Shown here: positions 1 through 8,701 of the stretch, piece by piece
How the letters are laid out: every line of letters starts with the position of its first letter
Numbering within the stretch: position 1 is the first letter of the stretch
DNA from: Mycobacterium pseudokansasii
GTDB lineage: Bacteria > Actinomycetota > Actinomycetes > Mycobacteriales > Mycobacteriaceae
Direction of reading: 5' to 3'
Assembly: GCF_900566075.1 (NCBI RefSeq)
Contig: NZ_UPHU01000001.1
Location: 4,154,325-4,218,324, forward strand
DNA: 64,000 bases
The notes under the pieces: model-generated
Seen by the model: only the letters and a program-made list of their open reading frames with translations
Databases searched by the model: none
What the model was told of the DNA's origin: nothing
Translations under genes and position numbers: made by a program

Positions 1-1
1 T

Positions 2-145
2 TGTGAGTTGCAGGTGTGGCCCGATCAGATGCACGTTTTCCAGGCGCTGCCGCGGATGGCTCCCGAAGCAGCCAAGGCCATGGCATACGCCTCGCAATTC
101 ATTGCAAACTCGTTGCTGGACAACGCTGATGCCGAGGCCGTCTGA
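2..145 (+). CDS. C-terminal end of an alpha/beta-hydrolase (Lip-type esterase), cut by the window edge
   Basis: Only the last 47 codons are present, read in frame 2 and ending in TGA at 143-145. The peptide has the look of the C-terminal helix of hormone-sensitive-lipase-type mycobacterial Lip esterases: a Trp-Pro-Asp, then Met-His-Val-Phe-Gln with a likely catalytic His, then a proline- and alanine-rich helix. The SDR gene starts one base after the stop, so the two are surely co-transcribed. The N-terminal half, including the GDSAG nucleophile region, lies outside the window, so the family call is inferred from the tail alone. Confidence 0.6.
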   Translation, partial: CELQVWPDQMHVFQALPRMAPEAAKAMAYASQFIANSLLDNADAEAV

Positions 146-146
146 G

Positions 147-1007
147 ATGCTGGGGCCGCTGGACAAGCTGCTGGGTAGGTCGAAAGCCACCACCCACGGC
201 GCCTCGGCCGTCGTGACCGGTGCCGGCAGCGGAATCGGGGCGGCATTCGCTTTGGAGCTCGGCCGCCGCGGCGGCGCGGTGGTCTGTAGTGACATCGACG
301 AGGCCGCCGCCCAGCGAACCGTTGACACGCTGATCGAACGGGGCGCGCGAGCCATCGCGGTCCGCTGCGACGTGTCTCGGGTCGAGGAGGTCTATTCCTT
401 GGCCGAGCAGTCGCAATCCTGGTTCGGCGCGCCGCCCACGCTGGTGATCAACAATGCCGGAGTCGGTGCCGGCGGCGCCCCCGTCGGCGAGGTGCCCCTT
501 GATGATTGGCAATGGGTGCTGGGGATCAACCTGTGGGGACCCATCCACGGCTGCCATGTGTTCACTCCCATCCTGCGCCATGCCGAGCCGTCGCGAACCC
601 CACGCGGCATCATCAACGTCGCCTCCGCCGCCGCGTTCGCCGCGGCCGCCGGCATGGCACCTTACAACGTCAGCAAGGCCGGCGTACTTTCGCTGTCGGA
701 GACGCTGGCAGCCGAATTATCGGGGACTGCAGTCAAAGTCACGGTTTTGTGTCCGACTTTCGTCAAGACCAGCATCGTCGAATCCGGCCGCATCAGCGAG
801 GAATCCAGTGAGCTTGCCGCCAAACTGATGCGCTGGACCGGGTTTTCGGCTGCCAAGGTCGCACGCGTCTGCCTGGATGCCCATGACCGGGGTGATCTGT
901 ACTGCATGCCCCAACTCGATGCCAAGCTCGGCTGGAACGTCAAACGCCTGGCACCGGGCACATATACCCGTGCGGTCGGTCTGATCTCGCGGAAAACCAT
1001 GCCCTGA
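147..1007 (+). CDS. Short-chain dehydrogenase/reductase (SDR)
   Basis: Classical SDR of 286 residues, predicted to oxidise or reduce a hydroxyl/keto group with NAD(P). The cofactor motif TGAGSGIG is at residues 24-31, NNAG at 102-105, and the catalytic Ser160, Tyr173 and Lys177 (YNVSK) are in place. The ATG at 147 is chosen because it lies one base after the stop of the upstream esterase; an in-frame extension to base 3 would overlap that gene completely. It is the second gene of a lipase, SDR, diiron, monooxygenase and MerR cluster. That set recalls the M. tuberculosis mymA operon (mymA, lipR, sadH) in gene types, not in order. The substrate cannot be read from the sequence. Confidence 0.85.
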   Translation: MLGPLDKLLGRSKATTHGASAVVTGAGSGIGAAFALELGRRGGAVVCSDIDEAAAQRTVDTLIERGARAIAVRCDVSRVEEVYSLAEQSQSWFGAPPTLVINNAGVGAGGAPVGEVPLDDWQWVLGINLWGPIHGCHVFTPILRHAEPSRTPRGIINVASAAAFAAAAGMAPYNVSKAGVLSLSETLAAELSGTAVKVTVLCPTFVKTSIVESGRISEESSELAAKLMRWTGFSAAKVARVCLDAHDRGDLYCMPQLDAKLGWNVKRLAPGTYTRAVGLISRKTMP

Positions 1008-1038
1008 ATACCCGTTGTCCGGACGGAAGGAGCCTCCG

Positions 1039-1959
1039 GTGGCCATTGACATGGAAACCATGCTCGCCAAAATCAAGGACCGCCAGTGGGCGCTTGCCGA
1101 CATCGATTGGGACGCACCCGGCGCCGACACCATCAGTGCCGAATTTCGGCCCAAACTCAAGGCGTTCATGGCCGATTTGTGCTGGATCGAAAACATCGGC
1201 GCCCGTGGATTTGCAGCGCTGGCCAAGAAGGCGCCCGACCTCACCATTGCCGAGATCTACCGGTATTTCCACGCCGAAGAGCAGCGCCACGCCAACGCGG
1301 AGCTGGCCCTGATGAAGCGCTGGGGAATGCTCGACGACGGCGAATTGCCCAAGCCCAACGTCAACATCCGGTTGGCCATCGAATGGCTCGACACCTACGC
1401 CGACGGCATGCCGCTGTCAGTGCTGGGCACCGTCATCCCGATGCTCGAGGTAGCGCTTGACGGCGCCCTGCTGAAATTCCTGCTGGACAGCGTCGAGGAC
1501 CCGGTGTGCCACCAGGTCTTCGAGAAGATCAACAATGACGAGTCACGGCACATAGCAGTCGATTTCGAGGTGCTCGAGATGATCGGTCACGCGACAGCGC
1601 GCCGACTGGCTATCGAGTTCGTCGGCAACGTCGCCTCGCCGGGCCTGATCATCGGCGCGCTCATGTACATACCCCTGCTCAATCGGGTACGCAACGAGAT
1701 GGCGGGCATGGGCATGGAACCGGAGCGGTTGTACAACGCGGTCAAGCGCTTCAAGCAGCTGGGAGAGCGGAGCGCGAAAACGCCCCGGGTTCCGGCGTAT
1801 AAGGTGCTCAAGCGGCACGCCGCGATGGTGGTCAACCCGCGTCATCCCTATCATCTGTTCGCCAATTCCATGGTGTGGCTGTCGGATCGCTACCCCAGGC
1901 CGCTCCTGAAGCCCGTTCCCAGCTGGTTCAAAGAACTCACCCACAACCCGGCCGCGTGA
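1039..1959 (+). CDS. Ferritin-like diiron protein of unknown substrate
   Basis: The 306-residue protein carries two EXXH-type iron ligand sets in a helical frame: Glu81/His84 (EEQRH) and Glu168/His171 (DESRH), with Glu51 and Glu137 as likely bridging or terminal ligands. This is the ferritin-like four-helix arrangement of diiron oxygenases and of proteins often annotated as metal-dependent hydrolases. GTG at 1039 is preferred because GGAAGGAG at 1024-1031 sits at good distance; an in-frame start at 1015 has no such site. It ends two bases before the monooxygenase start, so the products are probably made together. Being next to an SDR and a Baeyer-Villiger-type enzyme suggests a role in oxidising or cleaving a lipid or terpenoid. 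That role is inference. Confidence 0.7.
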   Translation: MAIDMETMLAKIKDRQWALADIDWDAPGADTISAEFRPKLKAFMADLCWIENIGARGFAALAKKAPDLTIAEIYRYFHAEEQRHANAELALMKRWGMLDDGELPKPNVNIRLAIEWLDTYADGMPLSVLGTVIPMLEVALDGALLKFLLDSVEDPVCHQVFEKINNDESRHIAVDFEVLEMIGHATARRLAIEFVGNVASPGLIIGALMYIPLLNRVRNEMAGMGMEPERLYNAVKRFKQLGERSAKTPRVPAYKVLKRHAAMVVNPRHPYHLFANSMVWLSDRYPRPLLKPVPSWFKELTHNPAA

Positions 1960-1961
1960 TC

Positions 1962-3458
1962 ATGGCATCCGACCACACCTATGCGACGCTCATTGTCGGA
2001 GCCGGCTTTGCCGGTCTTGGAGCCGCGATCCGACTGGCCCAAGCGGGCGTCGACGACGTCGTCATCGTCGAGCGCAGCGATCGCGTCGGCGGAACCTGGC
2101 GCGACACCACGTATCCGGGCGCCAGCTGCGATATTCCCTCAGTGCTGTACTCGTTCTCGTTCGCCAAGAACCCGACGTGGTCGCGCAGCTACTCCCCCGC
2201 GCCGGAGATCTATCGGCATATCGAGGACATGACAGACCGGTTCGATATCCGCGGACGTATCCGCTTCGGCCAGGAAGTCACCGCACTGACATTCGACGAG
2301 GACGCCGGCGTCTGGACGGCAATCACCAAGAGCGGCCACCGGTTTGGTGCCCGTACCGTCATATTGGCTTCCGGCCCGCTGTCCGACGTCAGCTTTCCCG
2401 ACATCCGGGGTCTGGACAGCTACCAAGGGCACACGATCCACAGCGCCCGCTGGGACCAGGACTACAACTTTGCCGGCAAGCGAGTGGCCGTCATCGGCAC
2501 CGGCGCCAGCGCCGTCCAGATCATTCCCGAACTGGTGAAAAAAGCCGCCTTCGTCAAGGTATTCCAGCGAACCCCGTGCTGGGTTTTACCGCGGTTGGAT
2601 GTCGCCACACCACCGACCATGCAGGCGTTGTTCACTAAAGTCCCTGTTGCCCAACAGCTTGCACGACAGGCGCTGTTCTGGGCCCACGAAGCCAGCGCCA
2701 CGGCCCTGGTGTGGAACACCCCGCTGACATCGCTCGTGGCATCGCTGGGTCAAGCTCACCTGCGCGCCCGAGTCAAAGACCCATGGTTGCGCCGCCAGCT
2801 CACCCCGGATTTCCGCCCGGGCTGCAAGCGCATGCTGATCTCCAGCGACTATTACCCCGCGCTGCAACGTGACAACTGCAAACTGATCGACTGGCCCATC
2901 GCCACGTTGAGCCCCGTGGGCATCCGAACCAGTGACGGTATCGAGCACCACCTGGACTGCATCGTGTTCGCCACCGGCTACGACGTCCACCTCACCGGAC
3001 CGCCGTTTCCCGTTAGCGGGGTGGGCGGCCGCTCACTGGCCGACGAATGGTCCTGCGGTGCACAGGCTTACAAGAGCATCAACGTCCACGGGTACCCCAA
3101 CCTGTTCTTCATGACCGGACCCAACTCCGGGCCGGGCCACAATTCGTTGCTGGTTTTCATTGAAGGCCAACTCGACTATGCGGTACGCGGCATCACCACG
3201 ATTCTCGATAACGACCTGCGCTGTCTTGATGTGCGCGAGGACGTCCAGCGCCGGCACAACGAACGCCTTCAGCGCCGGCTTGCCAAGACCACGTGGATGT
3301 CTGGTTGCCGTAGTTGGTATCTCACCAAAGACGGTTTCAACGGCTCCATGTACCCCGGTTTTGCCACCCAATATTTAAGCCAGATGCGCGATTTCCGGTA
3401 TGAGGACTATCACGCGATGGCAGCAGCTACGCGCACGCCGGCCGGCTCGTCGGCTTGA
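1962..3458 (+). CDS. Baeyer-Villiger-type flavin monooxygenase
   Basis: FAD- and NADPH-dependent monooxygenase of 498 residues. The first Rossmann motif GAGFAGLG is at residues 13-20, the Baeyer-Villiger fingerprint (Y-x-G-x3-H-x3-W-D) at 154-165, the second nucleotide motif GTGASA at 179-184, and an ATGYD motif towards the C-terminus. This set is typical of EthA/MymA-like enzymes, which insert oxygen next to a ketone or oxidise sulfur and nitrogen. ATG at 1962 follows the stop of the diiron gene by two bases; the longer in-frame reading lies inside that gene. A cluster-wide pathway alcohol to ketone (SDR), ketone to ester (this enzyme), ester to acid plus alcohol (esterase) is chemically coherent but not proven. 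Confidence 0.85.
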   Translation: MASDHTYATLIVGAGFAGLGAAIRLAQAGVDDVVIVERSDRVGGTWRDTTYPGASCDIPSVLYSFSFAKNPTWSRSYSPAPEIYRHIEDMTDRFDIRGRIRFGQEVTALTFDEDAGVWTAITKSGHRFGARTVILASGPLSDVSFPDIRGLDSYQGHTIHSARWDQDYNFAGKRVAVIGTGASAVQIIPELVKKAAFVKVFQRTPCWVLPRLDVATPPTMQALFTKVPVAQQLARQALFWAHEASATALVWNTPLTSLVASLGQAHLRARVKDPWLRRQLTPDFRPGCKRMLISSDYYPALQRDNCKLIDWPIATLSPVGIRTSDGIEHHLDCIVFATGYDVHLTGPPFPVSGVGGRSLADEWSCGAQAYKSINVHGYPNLFFMTGPNSGPGHNSLLVFIEGQLDYAVRGITTILDNDLRCLDVREDVQRRHNERLQRRLAKTTWMSGCRSWYLTKDGFNGSMYPGFATQYLSQMRDFRYEDYHAMAAATRTPAGSSA

Positions 3459-3473
3459 GGCACAGTATTTGAC

Positions 3474-4409
3474 ATGGCAACCGACCGACAGTCGAGACCA
3501 GAGCCCGGCACCATCGCCAGCGTGCTGCACAACCTGCGGCGTGCGCCCGATCGGGTCCGGCGCCACTCCCGTGAGTTCATTGAGGCCGCGGTGGCACAGC
3601 TGTTCGACGCAGCCGTCCGGCAGCCCAGCGGTGGCACCGCGTCGGGTGAGTACCGGATAGACGACCTGGCGCGCCTGGCCGGCACTACCACCCGCAACAT
3701 CCGGGTCTACCGCGACCGCGGCCTGCTGCCTCCGCCATTGCGCGTCGGGCGTATCGCGCTGTTCAACGACACTCATCTGACCCGGCTGCGGCTGATCACT
3801 TCGATGCTCGAGCGCGGGTACACCATCGCGCACGTTCGGGAGATGCTCAGCGCATGGGAGGAGGGCCGGAACCTCGGTGACGTGCTCGGTCTGGAGACCG
3901 CCATCGTCGGCACCTGGACCACCGAGAAACCACAGACGATGCCGCTGGCCGAAGCCCGGCGCCTGGTCGGCGACGTCGGCGCGTTCCAGCGGTTGGTCGC
4001 ACTGCAGGTGATCCGGGTCGCCGATACCCAGGCCACCGTCACCCGGCCCAAGCTCATCGAGGCGTTCAACGAGATGCGCGGCTACGGCGTCAGCATGGAC
4101 AAGCTGATCGACCTGCACGAGCAGATCGTGCCCAAGGTGGACGAGATCAGCGGGTTGCTGGTACGCGCCGGTGCCGAACACGTCGTGGACCGGATCAAGC
4201 CGGGCGAGGCTCTGCCCGGGGACGCCGAGTTCGCGGAGCTGATCACCATGCTGGTCCGCTTCCGCGCCCAGGCCGTCGCGACCGTCACCGCCACATTGGC
4301 GTCCTCGATCGAATCGACCATCGAATCGCTGGTCAGCCGCGTTCTATCGGACTACCTCGACCGGTCATCGGACATCGAGGCGGCGCCGGGGCGGCAGCAG
4401 ACGCGGTGA
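3474..4409 (+). CDS. MerR-family transcriptional regulator
   Basis: The N-terminal ~58 residues are polar. A MerR-type winged helix-turn-helix follows at about residues 61-125, with the typical pattern YRIDDLARLAG...RNIRVYRDRGLLPPP and a wing and helix leading to an ALLR-like stretch. The remaining ~180 residues are mainly helical and carry no cysteine cluster, so a metal-sensing role is not suggested. It lies 15 bases after the monooxygenase stop on the same strand, so it is probably the last gene of the cluster and may control it. It converges with the desaturase gene, leaving only 15 bases between the two stops. Confidence 0.85.
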   Translation: MATDRQSRPEPGTIASVLHNLRRAPDRVRRHSREFIEAAVAQLFDAAVRQPSGGTASGEYRIDDLARLAGTTTRNIRVYRDRGLLPPPLRVGRIALFNDTHLTRLRLITSMLERGYTIAHVREMLSAWEEGRNLGDVLGLETAIVGTWTTEKPQTMPLAEARRLVGDVGAFQRLVALQVIRVADTQATVTRPKLIEAFNEMRGYGVSMDKLIDLHEQIVPKVDEISGLLVRAGAEHVVDRIKPGEALPGDAEFAELITMLVRFRAQAVATVTATLASSIESTIESLVSRVLSDYLDRSSDIEAAPGRQQTR

Positions 4410-4424
4410 GCAGCCGACGTGCGC

Positions 4425-5441
4425 TCACCGCCTGCTCAGCGTCAACGTCCCTTCGGTCTTGAGCACGCGATCGGCGGTGATCTTCTCGGCCCTGCGAGCC
4501 TCGCGCTCAAGGTAACGCTGCTTGGAGTCCTCGAACTTCTCGCAAGCCTCCTCGAGTTCCTTGATCAGCACGGCGAGGTCGTCGCGCATCCACGCTCCCT
4601 CGCCGGTGAAGTCTTCGCGCTCGAAAATCTGCCACTTCCGCAACACCGGCATGACCACCTCGTCAAGGTGGATCCGCGGGTCATAGACGCCGCCGACGGC
4701 GATGATCACGGCCTTGCGGCGGAACTCCGGCACCGTGAAGCCGGGCATCTTGAAGTTCCGCAGAATCCGGTGCACCGACTTGATCGCCTGGTTGGGCGCA
4801 ATGTCGAGTCCGGCCGCGCTGACGTCCCGGTAGAAGATCATGTGCAGGTTCTCGTCGTGCGACACCCGGGCCATCAACTGCTCTGCGATCGGGTCGTTGC
4901 TGGCCTTACCGGTGTTGCGGTGGGAGACGCGGGTCGCCAATTCTTGGAACGAGACATACATCACCGAGTCGAACACACTCTCAGCAAACATATCACCCTG
5001 GTGGTTCTGGCCCGGGCTGAAGCCCCGAGTCATTTGCTCCATACGCAGCTTCTCCAGCTCGACCGGGTCGACAGCCCGGGTTACCACCAGGTAGTCGCGC
5101 AGCGCGGTGCTGTGCCGGTTCTCTTCGGCGGTCCATCGGTTGACCCACTGCCCCCACGGACCATCCATGCTGAAGTTCATCGCGATCTCGCGGTGGTACG
5201 ACGGTAAGTTGTCCTCCGTCAACAGATTCTGCACCATCGCCACCTGGGCCACATCGGTGAGCTGGCTCTGTCCAGGCTCCCATGCCTGCCCGTCGAGGGC
5301 ATAGAAATTCTTGCCGTCCGACCACGGAATGTAGTCGTGCGGGTTCCACTCCTTGAACATCGACAGGTGGCGGTTGAGCAGCTTCTCCACCTCAGGCTCA
5401 AGCTCATGGAGTAGCTGTAGGTTGGTCATTTCCTTCGGCAT
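4425..5441 (-). CDS. DesA1-like acyl-ACP desaturase
   Basis: A 338-residue soluble diiron desaturase, the same length as M. tuberculosis DesA1, and similar along its whole length to the DesA1 sequence as I recall it. Iron ligands are visible as Glu76, Glu107/His110 (TAEENRH), Glu167 and Glu197/His200 (DENLH). It should introduce a double bond into an acyl-ACP with O2 and ferredoxin, feeding mycolic or unsaturated fatty acid synthesis. ATG at 5441 is chosen for the GGGAG site upstream and because the N-terminus then aligns with DesA1. Whether it is desA1 itself or a paralogue cannot be decided here. It lies 70 bases downstream of the RafH-like gene on the same strand. Confidence 0.85.
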   Translation of the reverse strand: MPKEMTNLQLLHELEPEVEKLLNRHLSMFKEWNPHDYIPWSDGKNFYALDGQAWEPGQSQLTDVAQVAMVQNLLTEDNLPSYHREIAMNFSMDGPWGQWVNRWTAEENRHSTALRDYLVVTRAVDPVELEKLRMEQMTRGFSPGQNHQGDMFAESVFDSVMYVSFQELATRVSHRNTGKASNDPIAEQLMARVSHDENLHMIFYRDVSAAGLDIAPNQAIKSVHRILRNFKMPGFTVPEFRRKAVIIAVGGVYDPRIHLDEVVMPVLRKWQIFEREDFTGEGAWMRDDLAVLIKELEEACEKFEDSKQRYLEREARRAEKITADRVLKTEGTLTLSRR

Positions 5442-5511
5442 AAGACGTCTCCCAGCTATGTGTGCCGTGCAGTAACAGTGAATATATCTGTGAACCTCGG
5501 TTACATGCAAG

Positions 5512-6297
5512 TCAGACACGCGGGAGCGGAGTGATCAATCCGAGGTTGCCGTCGTAGCGCGGGTAGAGCAGATTGCCGCGTCCGGTTGCCGGGTCGGTGA
5601 AAAACAGCAGGTGAAGCCGGTGCTCACGGGCACGGTGCACTGCTGCGTCTTCGGTGAGACACGCCGTCTGCCGGGAGTTCACGATCAGCGGTACCGCCGG
5701 TCCGGACGCACTCGACGACCATGCCCATCCCGGCGGATACACATGCCGCTGCCGAGCCAGTCGCAGTCCCGACGGGCCGGCCCGGTACACCACCGCGTCC
5801 TCGCCCGTCTCGACGTCGGTGAACAAGTGCGCGTCGTAGTCCATGGCATCCATCACCGCCACTGCCTCCAGCGGCGTCGTGCGCTGCAGCACGACCGATT
5901 TGCGCCGCACCACGACGGCCTCGCCGGCTATGGTCATCAGCCGACGGGTCGGATCGGGCCAGGGACGAGGTCGCCACTGCTCGTACATCCGCACGATATG
6001 GCGATCCAGCCGCAGCAACGCCGGTGTCAGGTCGTCGACGCCACTCGTGACCGCGAGCACCCGCGCCGGAAGTTCGCCCACCCGCAGGCCCCGCAGGTTC
6101 ACCTGCATGACCATTGGCCCGCGGCCACAGGCTCCGGTTTTCAGGCGAACCCGAGCACCTCCGGTGATCTCGTGATGGGCCAGCACCCGCCCCACCGAAC
6201 GCGCCACGTACTCGCCTTGCGAAGCCGACACCCGTGGGCCGGAAAGCACTGTGACATAGGGGAATTCTCGCACCGACCACGGCTTGAGCGCGTACAC
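5512..6297 (-). CDS. rafH: RafH/Rv0079-like ribosome hibernation factor
   Basis: The 261-residue protein strongly resembles M. tuberculosis Rv0079 (RafH, also called DATIN), the hypoxia-induced ribosome-associated hibernation factor. The N-terminal ~110 residues match the S30AE-like region in layout. Two copies of the HPF C-terminal fold follow, at about residues 128-182 and 205-257; each has the hallmark hydrophobic, Asp-Ala/Pro-x-Thr-Gly and Tyr-Arg pattern. It should bind and silence or stabilise 70S ribosomes in dormancy. The start is GTG. A DosR-type box lies about 90 bases upstream, which matches hypoxic control. The start could lie slightly further upstream, since the homologue has a few more N-terminal residues. 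Confidence 0.88.
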   Translation of the reverse strand: MYALKPWSVREFPYVTVLSGPRVSASQGEYVARSVGRVLAHHEITGGARVRLKTGACGRGPMVMQVNLRGLRVGELPARVLAVTSGVDDLTPALLRLDRHIVRMYEQWRPRPWPDPTRRLMTIAGEAVVVRRKSVVLQRTTPLEAVAVMDAMDYDAHLFTDVETGEDAVVYRAGPSGLRLARQRHVYPPGWAWSSSASGPAVPLIVNSRQTACLTEDAAVHRAREHRLHLLFFTDPATGRGNLLYPRYDGNLGLITPLPRV

Positions 6298-6385
6298 GCC
6301 GCAGCGACCCCGCTTTCTTCTTCGGCCCGAACAGCAGTCGAACTGATCGCTTGATTCGAAGCGTCCCCGGCCGCCTCACGGTCCG

Positions 6386-6405
6386 CTAGGGCCGAAAGTC
6401 CCTGT
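6386..6405 (-). promoter_or_regulatory. DosR-type box upstream of the RafH-like gene
   Basis: The plus strand reads CTAGGGCCGAAAGTCCCTGT. It matches the palindromic DosR consensus TTSGGGACTWWAGTCCCSAA at 13 of 20 positions, with both GGG and the whole AAAGTCCC half intact. It lies about 90 bases upstream of the GTG of the RafH-like gene, a normal distance. Rv0079 is a known DosR target, which supports the call. Downstream co-transcription of the desaturase from this site is possible but unproven. Confidence 0.7.
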
Positions 6406-6468
6406 GAAGATGTGCTGCTGATCACCGCGCAGGTGGATCCGTCCGGTCGAACCGGACTCCGGCGCCGG

Positions 6469-7845
<1,377 letters not shown>

Positions 7846-8201
7846 TAAATGCCTTTCGCTACCTTGCCGCGGAGATGCCATCCGTACCAGGGCTCACCGT
7901 GAGTCAATCGCTGTGGGGACCTCCCTTATGGCATCATCGGGCCGGAGTGACGCCACCCGGCCGGGCCAGGCTTCCGTCTTCCTCCGCAGGCTGCCGCCAC
8001 GTGGCGGTCGTTCCCGGCGGCTCGCCAACGCTCACGCCCGACACAGAAAACACCAAACGTTTACCAATCGTTTACTTGTCGGCCACATAACGACAGATTG
8101 CTGTGCGCGCGACTCTCCTAGCATCACTGCCTAACCGGCCGTGTGTCCGCCGGCGACAGTCGTATGCCCACCCGCAGGCAAGCACGAGGAGGGACCAGCA
8201 C
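7846..8201. other. Intergenic region between divergent mbtI and a small gene
   Basis: About 355 bases with no credible gene; the short open frames here have no ribosome-binding site. It must hold the mbtI promoter (beside the IdeR-type box) and the promoter of the small plus-strand gene. Two direct copies of CGTTTAC, about 10 bases apart, lie near 8057-8075 in an AT-richer stretch, a possible binding site of unknown protein. Confidence 0.4.
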
Positions 8202-8411
8202 ATGTTCGTGATCCATCTCGCGGACGGCGAAGAAGTCCATGGTGAAAGCGAGGAGCTCTCGATCAACCAGGACACCGGCGTGCTTACGGTATGCAAGGTC
8301 GACGGCTTCGAGGAGACCACGACGCACTACTCGCCCATTGCGTGGCGGACGGTGACCCACCGCAAGCGGGACATCGGCGTCCGGCCGTCACTGATTTCTT
8401 CCGCGCGCTGA
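8202..8411 (+). CDS. Small acidic protein of unknown function (69 aa)
   Basis: ATG at 8202 is preceded by a strong GAGGAGGG at 8186-8193, which decides this start over an upstream in-frame one at 8103. The 69-residue product is soluble and acidic. It begins with beta-strand-like text (MFVIHLADGEEVHG), has a short TTTHYSP stretch and ends in a basic tail. There are no cysteines except one in the middle, no signal peptide and no membrane segment. It stands between mbtI and the SbtA-like transporter; a small gene is expected at this place in related mycobacteria. Function unknown. Confidence 0.75.
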   Translation: MFVIHLADGEEVHGESEELSINQDTGVLTVCKVDGFEETTTHYSPIAWRTVTHRKRDIGVRPSLISSAR

Positions 8412-8549
8412 CGACCCGAGCCGGATTTCACAGCAGATTGGCAGCTGATTCACATTGAACTCACGCCGTTAGCGCGCTGACAGCGCACTGCCAGCACAAT
8501 TGGCACCGCGGACTGCCACACGGCAGTACCGGGGGTGGCCGGGTGCCTG

Positions 8550-8574
8550 AAAATACCGCGAACCCAGGTATTTT
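8550..8574. promoter_or_regulatory. Inverted repeat AAAATACC/GGTATTTT upstream of the SbtA-like gene
   Basis: Perfect 8-base arms AAAATACC and GGTATTTT enclose a 9-base loop in an otherwise GC-rich gap. It lies about 130 bases before the transporter start and 140 bases after the small gene. It could be a binding site for a dimeric regulator of the transporter or, less likely, a weak terminator of the small gene. No known mycobacterial box was recognised. Confidence 0.4.
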
Positions 8575-8701
8575 GCGCGCGTTGCGAGTAGCGGTCCGGC
8601 CGCAGCCTCGCTAAATTCTCAGCGTTGTCTTGGGGTGTTCCCGGTCGCTCCGCTGAAGGTGGTTGCTTCCTGGATCGCGGCACGAAGCATGGGAGGCGCC
8701 A

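Noticed and set aside
4419..5207. 262-codon plus-strand frame
   Set aside because: It lies antisense within the desaturase gene, whose diiron motifs are certain.
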